The translations under genes and the position numbers were made by a program. A DNA stretch of 64,000 nt from Devosia indica. Its GTDB lineage: Bacteria; Pseudomonadota; Alphaproteobacteria; Rhizobiales; Devosiaceae. The notes beneath the pieces are model-generated. The model ran no database searches. It was not told the DNA's origin and saw only the letters and a program-made list of their open reading frames with translations. The stretch covers positions 1 to 64,000 of the forward strand of contig NZ_PYVZ01000001.1 of NCBI RefSeq assembly GCF_003056405.1, given 5' to 3'. Shown in pieces: positions 1 through 7,913 of the stretch (position 1 is its first letter; each line of letters begins with the position of its first letter).

Positions 1-276
1 TCAGAAAACGTGCACCCATCGAAGTCTTTTACAACCAGTCAGGAATTGCTTCCAAACCAGTTCGCAAGAACCTCGCCGTCCACGTTTCTCTTTCTTCTAT
101 TCTTCACAATGTCAAAGAGCTGACCCAATGTCCGCAAGGACTAAAGCGTCGGTGAGAGTTTACACTCTCCATTATTCCGTCAGGGAACAGCATTTCCTGT
201 CCGGCGAACCGGCAGCAACTCTGCCCTTTGAGGATCGTTGTCAGTGGAAGCGCCGGAGGCACTTGCGTCGTCAACG
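1..276 (-). other. rRNA operon leader with boxA; 16S gene expected left of the window
   Basis: On the minus strand this stretch contains GCTCTTTGACA (110-120), which matches the boxA antitermination element of rRNA leaders. It is followed by GTGAAGAATAGAAGAAAGAG and AACGTGGACGGCG, wording that recurs in alphaproteobacterial rrn leaders before 16S. A hairpin with GAGAGT/ACTCTC arms lies near 153-170, upstream of boxA. There is no credible protein in either strand. Inference: the transcript reads out of the window into a 16S rRNA gene a short distance beyond base 1. It could also be a boxA-bearing spacer before 23S, but the promoter at 283-311 argues for the operon start. Confidence 0.65.
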
Positions 277-282
277 AGCGGG

Positions 283-311
283 GTTATAGGGGAGCCCCAT
301 CTGGCCGTCAA
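283..311 (-). promoter_or_regulatory. rRNA operon promoter (leftward)
   Basis: Read on the minus strand there is a -35 box TTGACG (306-311), an exact 17-base spacer and a -10 box TATAAC (283-288) followed by CCCGCTCG. This is a near-consensus sigma-70 promoter of the form typical of alphaproteobacterial rRNA operons, where a CCCGCTC-like discriminator follows the -10 box. It drives transcription leftward, into the leader described next. The assignment to rrn rests on the downstream leader, because the 16S gene is not in the window. Confidence 0.72.
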
Positions 312-527
312 CACCCCTCGTGAAAGAAAGATGACATTTCTTCAAACGGCGGTGCGGGCCTTGTGCATAAGTGAATTCAAGCCCCCGCATTTTCAGGGCT
401 TTTTGCACCTCGGCGATCTTTCTGCATTGCTTTGCGTTGTCATTGCATCCGGTCCGACCTGCATCTTTCCACTCGCCGTTCCGCGCTCGGTCCAAACTGC
501 AGGTCCTGGCCAGACAGGAATGGACAC

Positions 528-552
528 AGGGAGACGGCAAGGCCGTCCCCCT
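528..552. repeat. Hairpin between the rrn promoter and the broken small gene
   Basis: Arms of 11 bases (528-538 and 542-552) pair with one mismatch around a three-base loop; the core is ACGGC-AAG-GCCGT. It lies just past the 3' end of the leftward small gene and could help end its transcript, though no T-run follows. The core resembles part of the dispersed hairpin element described elsewhere in this window (ACGGCCTTGCC), but the similarity is too short to call it a copy. The rest of 312-560 holds nothing I can support as a gene. Confidence 0.4.
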
Positions 553-560
553 TATGAGCA

Positions 561-809
561 TCACCGCACCAGTGCGATGGTATCGGGATCGAAGAACTTG
601 AAACTCGAGTGGCCCTGATCGTCGACGACAGTGGCAACGATCAGCTCACCCCATTCTTACACATCGGTCACGTTGAAACCCTGGGCGGTGATGTCCTGCC
701 GCACACAGGCCCCTGTGTAGTCAAAGATGATGTCTGGCGCGGCAAAAGCCGGGGCGCCGGCCGCAAGAGTGAAGACAGCCAGGGTGGCAGGGATGATGAA
801 CTTGTTCAT
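561..809 (-). pseudogene. Small exported protein gene interrupted by one in-frame stop
   Basis: From ATG at 809, preceded by GGAG in a GAGGAGCTCCTCCC stretch, the frame encodes a clear signal peptide (MNKFIIPATLAVFTLAAG, then APAFA as the cleavage box) and a mature part with one cysteine. A TAA stop at 657-659 ends it after 50 residues. Immediately after the stop the same frame continues for 32 more sensible codons (EWGELIVATVVDDQGHSSFK and on) to a TGA at 561. Without the stop the product would be an 82-residue secreted protein. The break looks like a single CAA-to-TAA change or a sequencing error. The family is not recognised. Either a recent pseudogene or a 50-residue truncated product. 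Confidence 0.6.
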
Positions 810-1097
810 GGGAGGAGCTCCTCGGTTGAAAGAACGAGTGCACCATGCCTGGCCCGACATTGCCCCAATAAGGCTGCGGGATGAACGCGTGGAAAATTAC
901 CAAGGTGTATTCAATTCAAAAGGTTAGGTCGAAGATGGGGGCAGCCTTGCTCAAGCTGGACCACGATGCTGCCTGCCTCTGCAATATTGGGAGAATTTGG
1001 CGCCGACCGTAAGGGGCGGGAAAAATTCATGGCCCTGGGGGATTAGCCCCCTTGCGATGGGCGTAAATTTGTTCCGAATACCGCCAGCAACAGGTCG

Positions 1098-2144
1098 ATG
1101 GGCAGCAAGATGGACGTTCGCGCAGAAAAGGTTCGCAAGGAATTCGACCGGTTTCCGGCGCTGCACGATGTGTCGCTGGATATCCATTCGGGCGAACTGA
1201 TCGCGTTGCTCGGCCCATCCGGATCGGGCAAGACCACCTTGTTGCGCCTCATTGCTGGCCTGGAACGGCCAACCAGCGGTCGTATCCTGTTCGGCGACGA
1301 GGACGCCTCGGACAAGAGCGTGCAGGAGCGCAATATCGGCTTTGTGTTCCAGCACTATGCCCTGTTCCGGCATATGAACATCCTGGAGAACGTGTCCTTC
1401 GGCCTCAAGGTGCGCCCCCGGGCCACGCGCCCCGCTGCCGCCGAAATCCGCCGCCGGGCGATGGAATTGCTCGATCTGGTGCAGCTTTCCGGCCTTGAGA
1501 AGCGCTTTCCCAGCCAGCTTTCGGGCGGGCAGCGCCAGCGGGTGGCGCTGGCCCGCGCTCTGGCCATTGAGCCGCGCGTGCTGCTGCTCGATGAACCTTT
1601 TGGCGCGCTCGACGCGCAGGTGCGGCGCGAATTGCGCAAATGGCTGCGGGAAATCCATGACCGGACGGGGCACACCACCGTGTTTGTAACGCATGACCAG
1701 GAAGAAGCTCTGGAGCTCGCCGACAGGCTGTGCGTGATGAGCCAGGGCCGGATCGAACAGGTGGGAACCCCCGACGCAATCTACGACACGCCGGCCTCTC
1801 CCTTTGTGTTCGGATTTATCGGGGAGTCGAGCCGGTTGCCTGTCACTGTTGAGAATGGCAGCGTCCAGCTCGCGGGACAGACGCTGGACCTTGCCGCGCC
1901 GGGCGCCACAGGCGCGGGTCAATTGTTCTTCCGTCCGCATGATGTGGAGCTGGTAGATGGTGATACGGCCCTTGGTGGCGCGGTCGTTGCCAGCCGCCGG
2001 GTTGGCGGGACGCGGCGCCTGGAAGTCGAGCTGTCACACTCGTCGCACCGGGTCGAGATCGACCTGCCCTTTGATCACCCGGCCGCAGAGCGATCCCGGA
2101 TCGGCTTCCGCCCCCGGCGCTGGCGATTGTTTCCAGCCGGCTGA
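1098..2144 (+). CDS. cysA: Sulfate/thiosulfate ABC transporter ATP-binding protein
   Basis: A 348-residue ATPase with Walker A GPSGSGKTT (about residues 39-47), signature LSGGQRQR, Walker B VLLLDEPFGALD and the switch His in FVTHDQEE, followed by a C-terminal TOBE-like region. It is expected to power import of sulfate or thiosulfate at the inner membrane. Length and the RxVAL...EP pattern match CysA rather than UgpC-type ATPases. Normally cysA ends a cysPTWA operon, but no cysT, cysW or binding protein is adjacent here, so its partners must be elsewhere. The start is either ATG 1098 or ATG 1110; neither has a strong ribosome-binding site. Its 3' end overlaps the convergent glycosyltransferase gene by 70 bases. 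Confidence 0.85.
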   Translation: MGSKMDVRAEKVRKEFDRFPALHDVSLDIHSGELIALLGPSGSGKTTLLRLIAGLERPTSGRILFGDEDASDKSVQERNIGFVFQHYALFRHMNILENVSFGLKVRPRATRPAAAEIRRRAMELLDLVQLSGLEKRFPSQLSGGQRQRVALARALAIEPRVLLLDEPFGALDAQVRRELRKWLREIHDRTGHTTVFVTHDQEEALELADRLCVMSQGRIEQVGTPDAIYDTPASPFVFGFIGESSRLPVTVENGSVQLAGQTLDLAAPGATGAGQLFFRPHDVELVDGDTALGGAVVASRRVGGTRRLEVELSHSSHRVEIDLPFDHPAAERSRIGFRPRRWRLFPAG

Positions 2145-3991
2145 CTTACGGGCATATCCCGTCTCTCAGCTCCGCCCTTTGCCGAATGGGCTGATACCGC
2201 GCTCGCCTGATGCGGCGACTTGAACCAGTGGAATGGCCTTTGGGTGAATTCACGCAGGGCCAGCACGGTAGAGAACGCAATCAAGGCCCAGTAGGCGGGC
2301 ACCAGGGCCTGCCACCACATCACCTCCGCCTGTCCGCTGCGCACCAATCCCACCAGATTGGTCGCAATCGCCACCGCGCTGCCCAGCAACAGCACCGCAA
2401 GACAGGCCAGTGGCCAGGGATGGAATACCGGTCCAGCCAAATGGCCGGAAAAATAGAGTATGGGCAGGGAAAGCAGAAAGCCGGCATGCAGCAACGGGGT
2501 CAGCACCATGCCGAGCAGAACAAGTTGAACTCCGGCCATGCCGCGCCAACCCAGGTCTGCCAGCAGGTCCCCGGGATAGCGATTATGCACCGCATAGGTC
2601 TGCATCCAGCCTTTCATCCAGCGGGTCCGCTGGCCGACCCAGGGTCTGAGCTGGACCGGAGCGGCTTCGAAGGTGCGGGCGGTGCTGGTGGCGCAGCGCA
2701 ATCTGCGGCGCGCCAGGCGCACGCCCAGATCAGCATCCTCGGTGACGTTGAACGCGTCCCAGCCGCCCAAACGGCGCAGCGTCTCCAGGCGGAAATGGTT
2801 GGAGGTACCGCCCAGCGGCATCACCAGGCCCCAGCGCGCCAGCGCCGGCAACAGGACAGCGAAGAGCCCGGCATATTCTCCGGCAAAGAGCGCGGCCAAC
2901 CAGCCTTCGTCAGCATTGTCGATGACGAGCCGGGCTTGAATACACTCCAGTTCGGGCTGCCGGCGAAACTGGTCCACGATACGCCGAAGCTGGTCGGGCT
3001 CGGGGCGATCTTCGGCGTCATAGACCACGACGAATTCTCCGCGGCACAATGGCAGGGCGAAATCGAGCGCCTTGGGTTTGGTGCGCGGCAGGGCATCGGG
3101 CACGATCCGAACCGCAAAGCGCGGATCGCGCAGGTGTCGATGGAGCGCCTGAATGGTGCCGGGGGAGCGACTTTCCACCACAAAGACGATGTCGAGTTTT
3201 TCCCCCGGATAGTCGAGTCGCCGCAGCGTCCGGCATAGCTGAGGCACCATATTGGCCTCGTCGCGGAGGGGAACCAAAATAGAATAGACCGGCAAGTCCG
3301 CACTATCCACCCGGTGAAGCGTCCGGTGCTCTCTCTGCCGCGGCACGGCCAGCGCACACAGCCGCAGCAGGGTTGGCAGCATGACAAGGGCAAACCAGAT
3401 GGGTGCCAGGACGGCCGGCCCGACCAGAGGCAGGCACAGGATCGCCAGGGGCGCCAGCACCAGGATTGCGGCAAACCCGTGCCGGACTGGCGCGGTCAGT
3501 TCCAGTTGCGCGGCAGCACGCGGCCAGTAACGCGCCATGTTCTGCCGTGCTGCATCGATCAGGGCCGGGCCAGCCTGATGCACCAGAAAGGTGCGCAGGG
3601 CGGGTTCTGGCACAAGGAAGATCGTGCGGCACAGATCCGGTCGCTCCTGCCGGAGCCGGGCCAGGCGCAGTACGCCCGGGAAATCTGGTGCGGCAAAGGC
3701 TATCTCTCGGTCATGCAGGCGTGTCCGGAACAAACGGACCTCGCCCAGCGCGTCGATACGGCTGGGTTCCAGGCGGGCCTCACCCTGTCTTGGTACGGTA
3801 TCTACAAAGCTCAGCCCAGCCCAACCGGCCGCCCGCGCCATGATCTCTGCCGCGGGCAGTTCGAGATGAACGGCGCACCAATGCAATGGATCTACTTCCG
3901 CCGCCAGCGCCTGATCCAAGGTCGCCCGCGCCCGATCCACCGAAGCTTGCGGGCCAAGAATTGTCTGCACAAGGGCGACAGCCTGGGACAT
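2075..3991 (-). CDS. Membrane-bound processive glycosyltransferase, family 2
   Basis: A 638-residue protein. Residues 1 to about 170 form a soluble N-terminal region, two hydrophobic helices follow (about 173-212), then a GT2 catalytic domain: YDAEDRPEP (DxD-type), TEDADLGVRL (base Asp) and the QRTRW motif of processive enzymes such as cellulose and hyaluronan synthases. Three to four further membrane helices and a basic tail end the protein. It should polymerise and export an exopolysaccharide, product unknown. It starts 13 bases after the luxI stop on the same strand with no visible terminator, so it is probably co-transcribed with luxR-luxI-type genes and coupled to quorum sensing. Its 3' end runs 70 bases into cysA on the opposite strand. 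Confidence 0.8.
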   Translation of the reverse strand: MSQAVALVQTILGPQASVDRARATLDQALAAEVDPLHWCAVHLELPAAEIMARAAGWAGLSFVDTVPRQGEARLEPSRIDALGEVRLFRTRLHDREIAFAAPDFPGVLRLARLRQERPDLCRTIFLVPEPALRTFLVHQAGPALIDAARQNMARYWPRAAAQLELTAPVRHGFAAILVLAPLAILCLPLVGPAVLAPIWFALVMLPTLLRLCALAVPRQREHRTLHRVDSADLPVYSILVPLRDEANMVPQLCRTLRRLDYPGEKLDIVFVVESRSPGTIQALHRHLRDPRFAVRIVPDALPRTKPKALDFALPLCRGEFVVVYDAEDRPEPDQLRRIVDQFRRQPELECIQARLVIDNADEGWLAALFAGEYAGLFAVLLPALARWGLVMPLGGTSNHFRLETLRRLGGWDAFNVTEDADLGVRLARRRLRCATSTARTFEAAPVQLRPWVGQRTRWMKGWMQTYAVHNRYPGDLLADLGWRGMAGVQLVLLGMVLTPLLHAGFLLSLPILYFSGHLAGPVFHPWPLACLAVLLLGSAVAIATNLVGLVRSGQAEVMWWQALVPAYWALIAFSTVLALREFTQRPFHWFKSPHQASAVSAHSAKGGAERRDMPVSQPAGNNRQRRGRKPIRDRSAAG

Positions 3992-4004
3992 GCCAAAAAG
4001 TCCG

Positions 4005-4655
4005 TCAGGCCGGCTGGGGTCCGTCAGGCCACATGGGGGCTGGCGAAGAAAAAACCGGGACGAGCGGCTTGCTCATCCCGGTGGTCCGTCGCACATTCTG
4101 CAAGGCCTGTTCGGATACTTCGATCCAGGCCGCTACGATGGGCTTGCCATCGCTGAAGACAGGATCCCCCAGCGGGGTTATGCGCCACCCCACCGCGGTG
4201 CCATGCTCAAGCATGGAGATGGAAGAGACAAAGGTGATGAAGCTATAGCCCTGCGACAGGGCATATTCCATCACCGCGCAGAAAAGGGCTGCAGACTCGG
4301 GAGCGCGCCGCCGGCCTTCGCGTCGATCGGGATGCACGTAAAAACGTGTCCAATCGGCCCCAAGCGAAGGGTGGGCGGGGAGGTCTCCTTGCACTAACCC
4401 GTTAAAGACAGTCTGCAGCAAGTTCGGCCGATTCAGTGGGGTGAGGCGGGACCCGCCTACCACCACGCCGGAATCGGAAAGCAAAATATGGGTGGCATCG
4501 TCATTGTCGAAGGCGTCCACATCGCGCGCATCGTCACGGCGCAAGGCGCTCCAGCCTGCCATTTCGACAAAGATCCTGTGGCGCAGACGAAAGCTCTGTT
4601 CCAACAGGTCACGGCCTTGCCGGTCCGCAGGACTGCGGACGATGTGCAATTTCAT
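4005..4655 (-). CDS. Acyl-homoserine-lactone synthase, LuxI family
   Basis: A 216-residue LuxI-type enzyme that would join an acyl chain from acyl-ACP to S-adenosylmethionine to make an AHL signal. The invariant N-terminal residues are present: R25 and F29 in RLRHRIFVE, W35, the acidic pair in DVDAFD, and R70 in GGSRL; a later TRFYV corresponds to the conserved S/T-RF block. The usual Glu ahead of that block is not obvious. It lies 178 bases downstream of the luxR gene, same strand. In that gap I see the imperfect palindrome CCCCTGATTGCGGGT (about 4781-4795), a possible but unproven LuxR site. Acyl length cannot be read from the sequence. Confidence 0.88.
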   Translation of the reverse strand: MKLHIVRSPADRQGRDLLEQSFRLRHRIFVEMAGWSALRRDDARDVDAFDNDDATHILLSDSGVVVGGSRLTPLNRPNLLQTVFNGLVQGDLPAHPSLGADWTRFYVHPDRREGRRRAPESAALFCAVMEYALSQGYSFITFVSSISMLEHGTAVGWRITPLGDPVFSDGKPIVAAWIEVSEQALQNVRRTTGMSKPLVPVFSSPAPMWPDGPQPA

Positions 4656-4833
4656 CGGTCTGCCCCCAAGACACCGGCATCCAAAGCCGTATTAGGCACA
4701 GGCGAACAGCGAAACGAAATTGGTAAAAATCACAGGTTTTCGCAAAATTTTCCGAGGGCGCGACGGATCGCGCAAAGGACTGACCCGCAATCAGGGGAAA
4801 TGAACCAACATCCCAGCGCGGCTGCGGGCCGAT

Positions 4834-5553
4834 CTAGAGTGTAATCAGCTTGTGGCGGATGGCCTCGACCACCGTGTGCAGGCGGTTGCTGGTGCCCATG
4901 CGCTTCTGGGCATTCTCGCAATGCTGATTGATGGTGCGTGGGGTCAGCCCGGTGATTTCGGCGATCTCGGCGGCCGTTTTGCCAGCCGCCGCCCATTTGA
5001 GGATCTCCGCCTCACGGGGGGTAATGACACGGCGGCCACGCGGGCGCCCGGCCGGGCCATTGAGGTAGCGCAATCGCCCATGAGCATAAAGAGAGAGCAT
5101 ATGCAGCTCGAAACGCCCCTTTTCGTCGAGATGGCCTGGATTGCCAACAAGAGACACAACGCCCTGCATGCCCCCTTCCATATGGACAGGCACACAGAAG
5201 CCCTCGTCCATGCCGAAGTCGCGGGCTTCATCCATAACGCGTCGGGCAGGTACGTCATTTTCCCGGTCATAGGGCGCTTCGGACCAGTCGAAAGGCAATG
5301 TGGTCGAGAAGCAGTGCCGCGCGACCGGATCGAGATGGACGTAGCCCAGCCCAGTATAACGCTCATACCACTCGTCCTTCCAGCCCGAGAGCAGCACGAA
5401 GGGGCGCACATCCATGCCCGGATCGGGAAGGCCGGAAATGATGAAGCGCTCGAAACCATAATTGCCTATGGCGCGATACATGATGTCGAGAATGGCGCTG
5501 ACGGTCGTCTGGTGCTGGATGTCCTCGATCGTGGACATCAGATCGGCATTCAT
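4834..5553 (-). CDS. LuxR-family quorum-sensing transcription factor
   Basis: A 239-residue protein with an N-terminal autoinducer-binding domain (about 20-165) and a C-terminal LuxR helix-turn-helix (about 175-236; ITPREAEILKWAAAGKTAAE). All six residues that are near-invariant in AHL-binding LuxR proteins are present with TraR spacing: W62, Y66, D75, P76, W90 and G118. It should therefore bind an AHL, presumably the one made by the adjacent synthase. It is transcribed toward luxI and the glycosyltransferase. A 10-base inverted repeat lies 73-102 bases upstream of the start. Confidence 0.9.
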   Translation of the reverse strand: MNADLMSTIEDIQHQTTVSAILDIMYRAIGNYGFERFIISGLPDPGMDVRPFVLLSGWKDEWYERYTGLGYVHLDPVARHCFSTTLPFDWSEAPYDRENDVPARRVMDEARDFGMDEGFCVPVHMEGGMQGVVSLVGNPGHLDEKGRFELHMLSLYAHGRLRYLNGPAGRPRGRRVITPREAEILKWAAAGKTAAEIAEITGLTPRTINQHCENAQKRMGTSNRLHTVVEAIRHKLITL

Positions 5554-5625
5554 CCCGGCATTCCCCCTTCAGCCGTTTGAATGCGGGAACATTGACCCTG
5601 TTCTTTTTGGAAGGCAAGTAGAATG

Positions 5626-5655
5626 AGGTTGGCATCTCAAGGAAAATGCCAACCT
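5626..5655. promoter_or_regulatory. Perfect 10-base inverted repeat upstream of luxR
   Basis: Arms AGGTTGGCAT (5626-5635) and ATGCCAACCT (5646-5655) are separated by 10 bases. The site sits between the hslO stop codon and the luxR start. It can be a factor-independent-like hairpin for hslO, but no T-run follows on the minus strand, so a regulator-binding site for luxR is equally possible. It does not match the classic 20-base lux box. Confidence 0.5.
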
Positions 5656-5664
5656 GACAATGCG

Positions 5665-6684
5665 TTAACTTTCCGAATGGAAGTGGTGGGGATTGAACCG
5701 GTAAGCAGTCGAGCAGAATTCGCACACCACTTCGATTTCACCATCCACCGCCATGTCCCGCCGCTCCTCGTCAGAGAAACTATTGGCCAGCATGTCTTCT
5801 ATGCGATCAGCAGAACAGGTGCAGCGTTCCTCAAGATCCTGAGGCGGAAATACGCGAACACCCGTCTCATGAAAGAGGCGGAACAGCAGACGCTCTGGCG
5901 ACAGGTCCGGGTCGGATAATTCCAGATCACCAACCGTGCCCAACAGGGCCTTGGCCTCGGACCAGCCATCGGCCTCGACAAAATCGGGGTCGACCATGTC
6001 GGGGTTGTCGAAATCGCCATCGCCGGGCAGATCGGCCATGGCCGACAGGCCATTGGGCGGCAGATGCTGGATCAGCATGCCGCCAGCGCGCCAACGCGGT
6101 CGATGGTCGCCCCTGGTCGACATCTGCGCCACGGCAAGCCGAACCTGGGTGGGGATCTGCTCGGACTGCATGAAGTAAGTGTGTGCCACCTCTTCAAGCG
6201 AGTTGCCGTCAAGCGCCACGATGCCCTGATAGCGCTCGGTGTGCTGGCCCTGATCGATAGTCATGGCCAGATGCCCCTTGCCCAGCAGGTCGGCGGGGCT
6301 GGTCTTGCCGGCCTCGGCAGCCTTGAGCAAGGCCTCGTGGTCAAAGCGCGCATAGCCGCGCATGCCATCGGGCGCATCAAAGTCAACCACGATGAGATTG
6401 ACCGGACCATCGGTCTGAGTCTGCAGGATGAAGCGACCTTCGAACTTGAGCGAGGAACCGATCAGTGCGGACAATACCACCGCCTCACCCAATAGCCGGG
6501 CGACCGGCAATGGATAGTCGTGGCGGCTCAGGATGGTATCGAGCGCGGCCCCGAGGCGCACCACACGACCGCGGGTATCGAGCCTGTCGAGGGTGAAGGG
6601 CACCACGGCGTCGTCACCGGTCTCGGGGCGATCAAGGCCCAGGCTGGAGAGCAGGTTGTCAGTCATGGTCTGTTCCGTGGTCAT
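5665..6684 (-). CDS. hslO: Redox-regulated chaperone Hsp33
   Basis: A 339-residue Hsp33. The N-terminal domain has the family core (ALDTILSRHDYP, LLGEAVVLSALIGSSLKFEG, GYARFDHEAL) and the C-terminal redox switch has the zinc cysteines CTC and CEFC, separated by about 35 residues. Under oxidative stress the cysteines disulfide-bond and release zinc, activating the cytoplasmic holdase. The protein is a little longer than the E. coli form because of an acidic insert (DGDFDNPDMVDPDF) typical of alphaproteobacterial members. The start ATG 6684 follows GGAAAGACAAG. It is upstream of luxR on the same strand, with about 110 bases and an inverted repeat between them. Confidence 0.93.
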   Translation of the reverse strand: MTTEQTMTDNLLSSLGLDRPETGDDAVVPFTLDRLDTRGRVVRLGAALDTILSRHDYPLPVARLLGEAVVLSALIGSSLKFEGRFILQTQTDGPVNLIVVDFDAPDGMRGYARFDHEALLKAAEAGKTSPADLLGKGHLAMTIDQGQHTERYQGIVALDGNSLEEVAHTYFMQSEQIPTQVRLAVAQMSTRGDHRPRWRAGGMLIQHLPPNGLSAMADLPGDGDFDNPDMVDPDFVEADGWSEAKALLGTVGDLELSDPDLSPERLLFRLFHETGVRVFPPQDLEERCTCSADRIEDMLANSFSDEERRDMAVDGEIEVVCEFCSTAYRFNPHHFHSES

Positions 6685-6790
6685 TATTCACTTGTCTTTC
6701 CAAAGGCTACGCCTTGAAGGCCAAACGCGCTACCCAACCCCTGGCATGGCAGCAAGACGCCGGCACGCGCCCTGCCCGCTCAAACAGACG

Positions 6791-6808
6791 CCCCCGCTCG
6801 CGCGGGGG
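6791..6808 (-). terminator. Hairpin downstream of argF
   Basis: CCCCCGC (6791-6797) pairs with GCGGGGG (6802-6808) around a four-base loop, 42 bases beyond the argF stop in its direction of transcription, and is followed on the minus strand by a mildly T-rich CGTCTGTTTG. A second hairpin, GACGGG/CCCGTC at 6833-6850, overlaps the argF stop codon. Together they probably end the argD-argF transcript. Confidence 0.6.
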
Positions 6809-6849
6809 TGAAAGCTTTGATGGTTCAGCATCGACGGGCGAGAACCCGT

Positions 6850-7782
6850 CTAGTTCGTTTCGACCCCGAAGGCCCAGCACAAAACGGCTTTCTGGGCATG
6901 GAGGCGGTTTTCGGCCTCGTCAAACACCACCGACTGGGGACCATCGATCACCTCATCGGTTACCTCGTCGCCGCGATGGGCGGGCAGGCAGTGCATGAAC
7001 AGGGCGTCCTTGTTCGCCAAGGCCATTAGATTGGTGTTGACCTGATAGGGTTTCAAGATGCGGCGCCGCTCGGCGGCATCGGTGTCGCCCATCGACACCC
7101 AGGTGTCGGTGATGACCAGATCCGCCCCCTGGACGGCTTCGCGCGGATCCTCGACCATGCGCACGGCAGAGCCAGCCCGCTTGATGTCTTCCTTGAGATC
7201 CTTTTCAGGGCTGTATTCCTCGGGCACCGAGATGGTCAGCTCGCAGCCAAACAGCTCGGCCGCATTGACCCAGGAATGCAGGACATTGTTGCTGTCGCCC
7301 ACCCAGGTCACCTTGGCACCCCTGATATTGCCCCGATGCTCTTCGAACGTCATCAGATCGGCCATGATCTGGCATGGATGCGCGCGGCGCGTCAGGCCAT
7401 TGATGACCGGCACCGTGGCGGCCTCGGCCAGCTCAAGCAGATCGGCGTGGCTGAGGATGCGGATCATGATCGCGTCGACATAGCGGCTCATCACCTGGGC
7501 GGTATCGGCCAGGGTTTCCTCGCGGGAGAGTTGCATTTCCTGACCCGACAGCATGATCGTCTGCCCCCCGAGCTGGCGCATGCCAACATCGAAGCTGACC
7601 CGGGTGCGGGTGGACTGGCGTTCGAATATCATGGCCAGCACCTTGTCTTTTAGGAGCTGGGGCCGATCGCCTTCCCTGAGACGCGCCTTGAGCGCACCGG
7701 CCTGGTTGAGCATGCCGCGCAGTTCGGCATAGGAAAAATCATCGATGGAGAGAAAATGTCTTTGGGTACCGGTCGAGTTCAT
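6850..7782 (-). CDS. argF: Ornithine carbamoyltransferase
   Basis: A 310-residue enzyme transferring the carbamoyl group from carbamoyl phosphate to ornithine to give citrulline in arginine synthesis. The carbamoyl-phosphate motif STRTR (residues 57-61), the HPCQ motif, the ornithine loop (DSNN and SMG) and the catalytic [10 protein letters not shown] are all intact. It follows argD on the same strand with a 131-base gap that holds no gene, the usual argD-argF order in Hyphomicrobiales. Confidence 0.95.
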   Translation of the reverse strand: MNSTGTQRHFLSIDDFSYAELRGMLNQAGALKARLREGDRPQLLKDKVLAMIFERQSTRTRVSFDVGMRQLGGQTIMLSGQEMQLSREETLADTAQVMSRYVDAIMIRILSHADLLELAEAATVPVINGLTRRAHPCQIMADLMTFEEHRGNIRGAKVTWVGDSNNVLHSWVNAAELFGCELTISVPEEYSPEKDLKEDIKRAGSAVRMVEDPREAVQGADLVITDTWVSMGDTDAAERRRILKPYQVNTNLMALANKDALFMHCLPAHRGDEVTDEVIDGPQSVVFDEAENRLHAQKAVLCWAFGVETN

Positions 7783-7913
7783 GGGCCGGGGTCCTTTTGT
7801 GACGCTTGAATGGAATTGGACGAAAAGCGGTCCGCGACGGGCAGGCGGCCCGCCGGACAGGGGTCAGGCAGCGCCTCGGCGTCGTCCAAAATGATAGAAG
7901 ATCAGCATGACGA

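Noticed and set aside
238-618. Open frames of 60-126 codons on both strands of the first 650 bases
   Set aside because: They overlap the rrn promoter and leader, lack ribosome-binding sites and have no protein-like composition.
657-659. Programmed readthrough or selenocysteine-like recoding of the stop in the small exported gene
   Set aside because: The codon is TAA, not TGA, and no recoding structure was seen; a mutation or sequencing error is simpler.
951-1940. Long open frame antisense to cysA
   Set aside because: It mirrors the cysA codon pattern in a GC-rich genome; the sense frame has full ATPase motifs.
4656-4833. Classic 20-base lux box in the luxR-luxI gap
   Set aside because: Only a weak 15-base imperfect palindrome was found, so I do not call an operator there.
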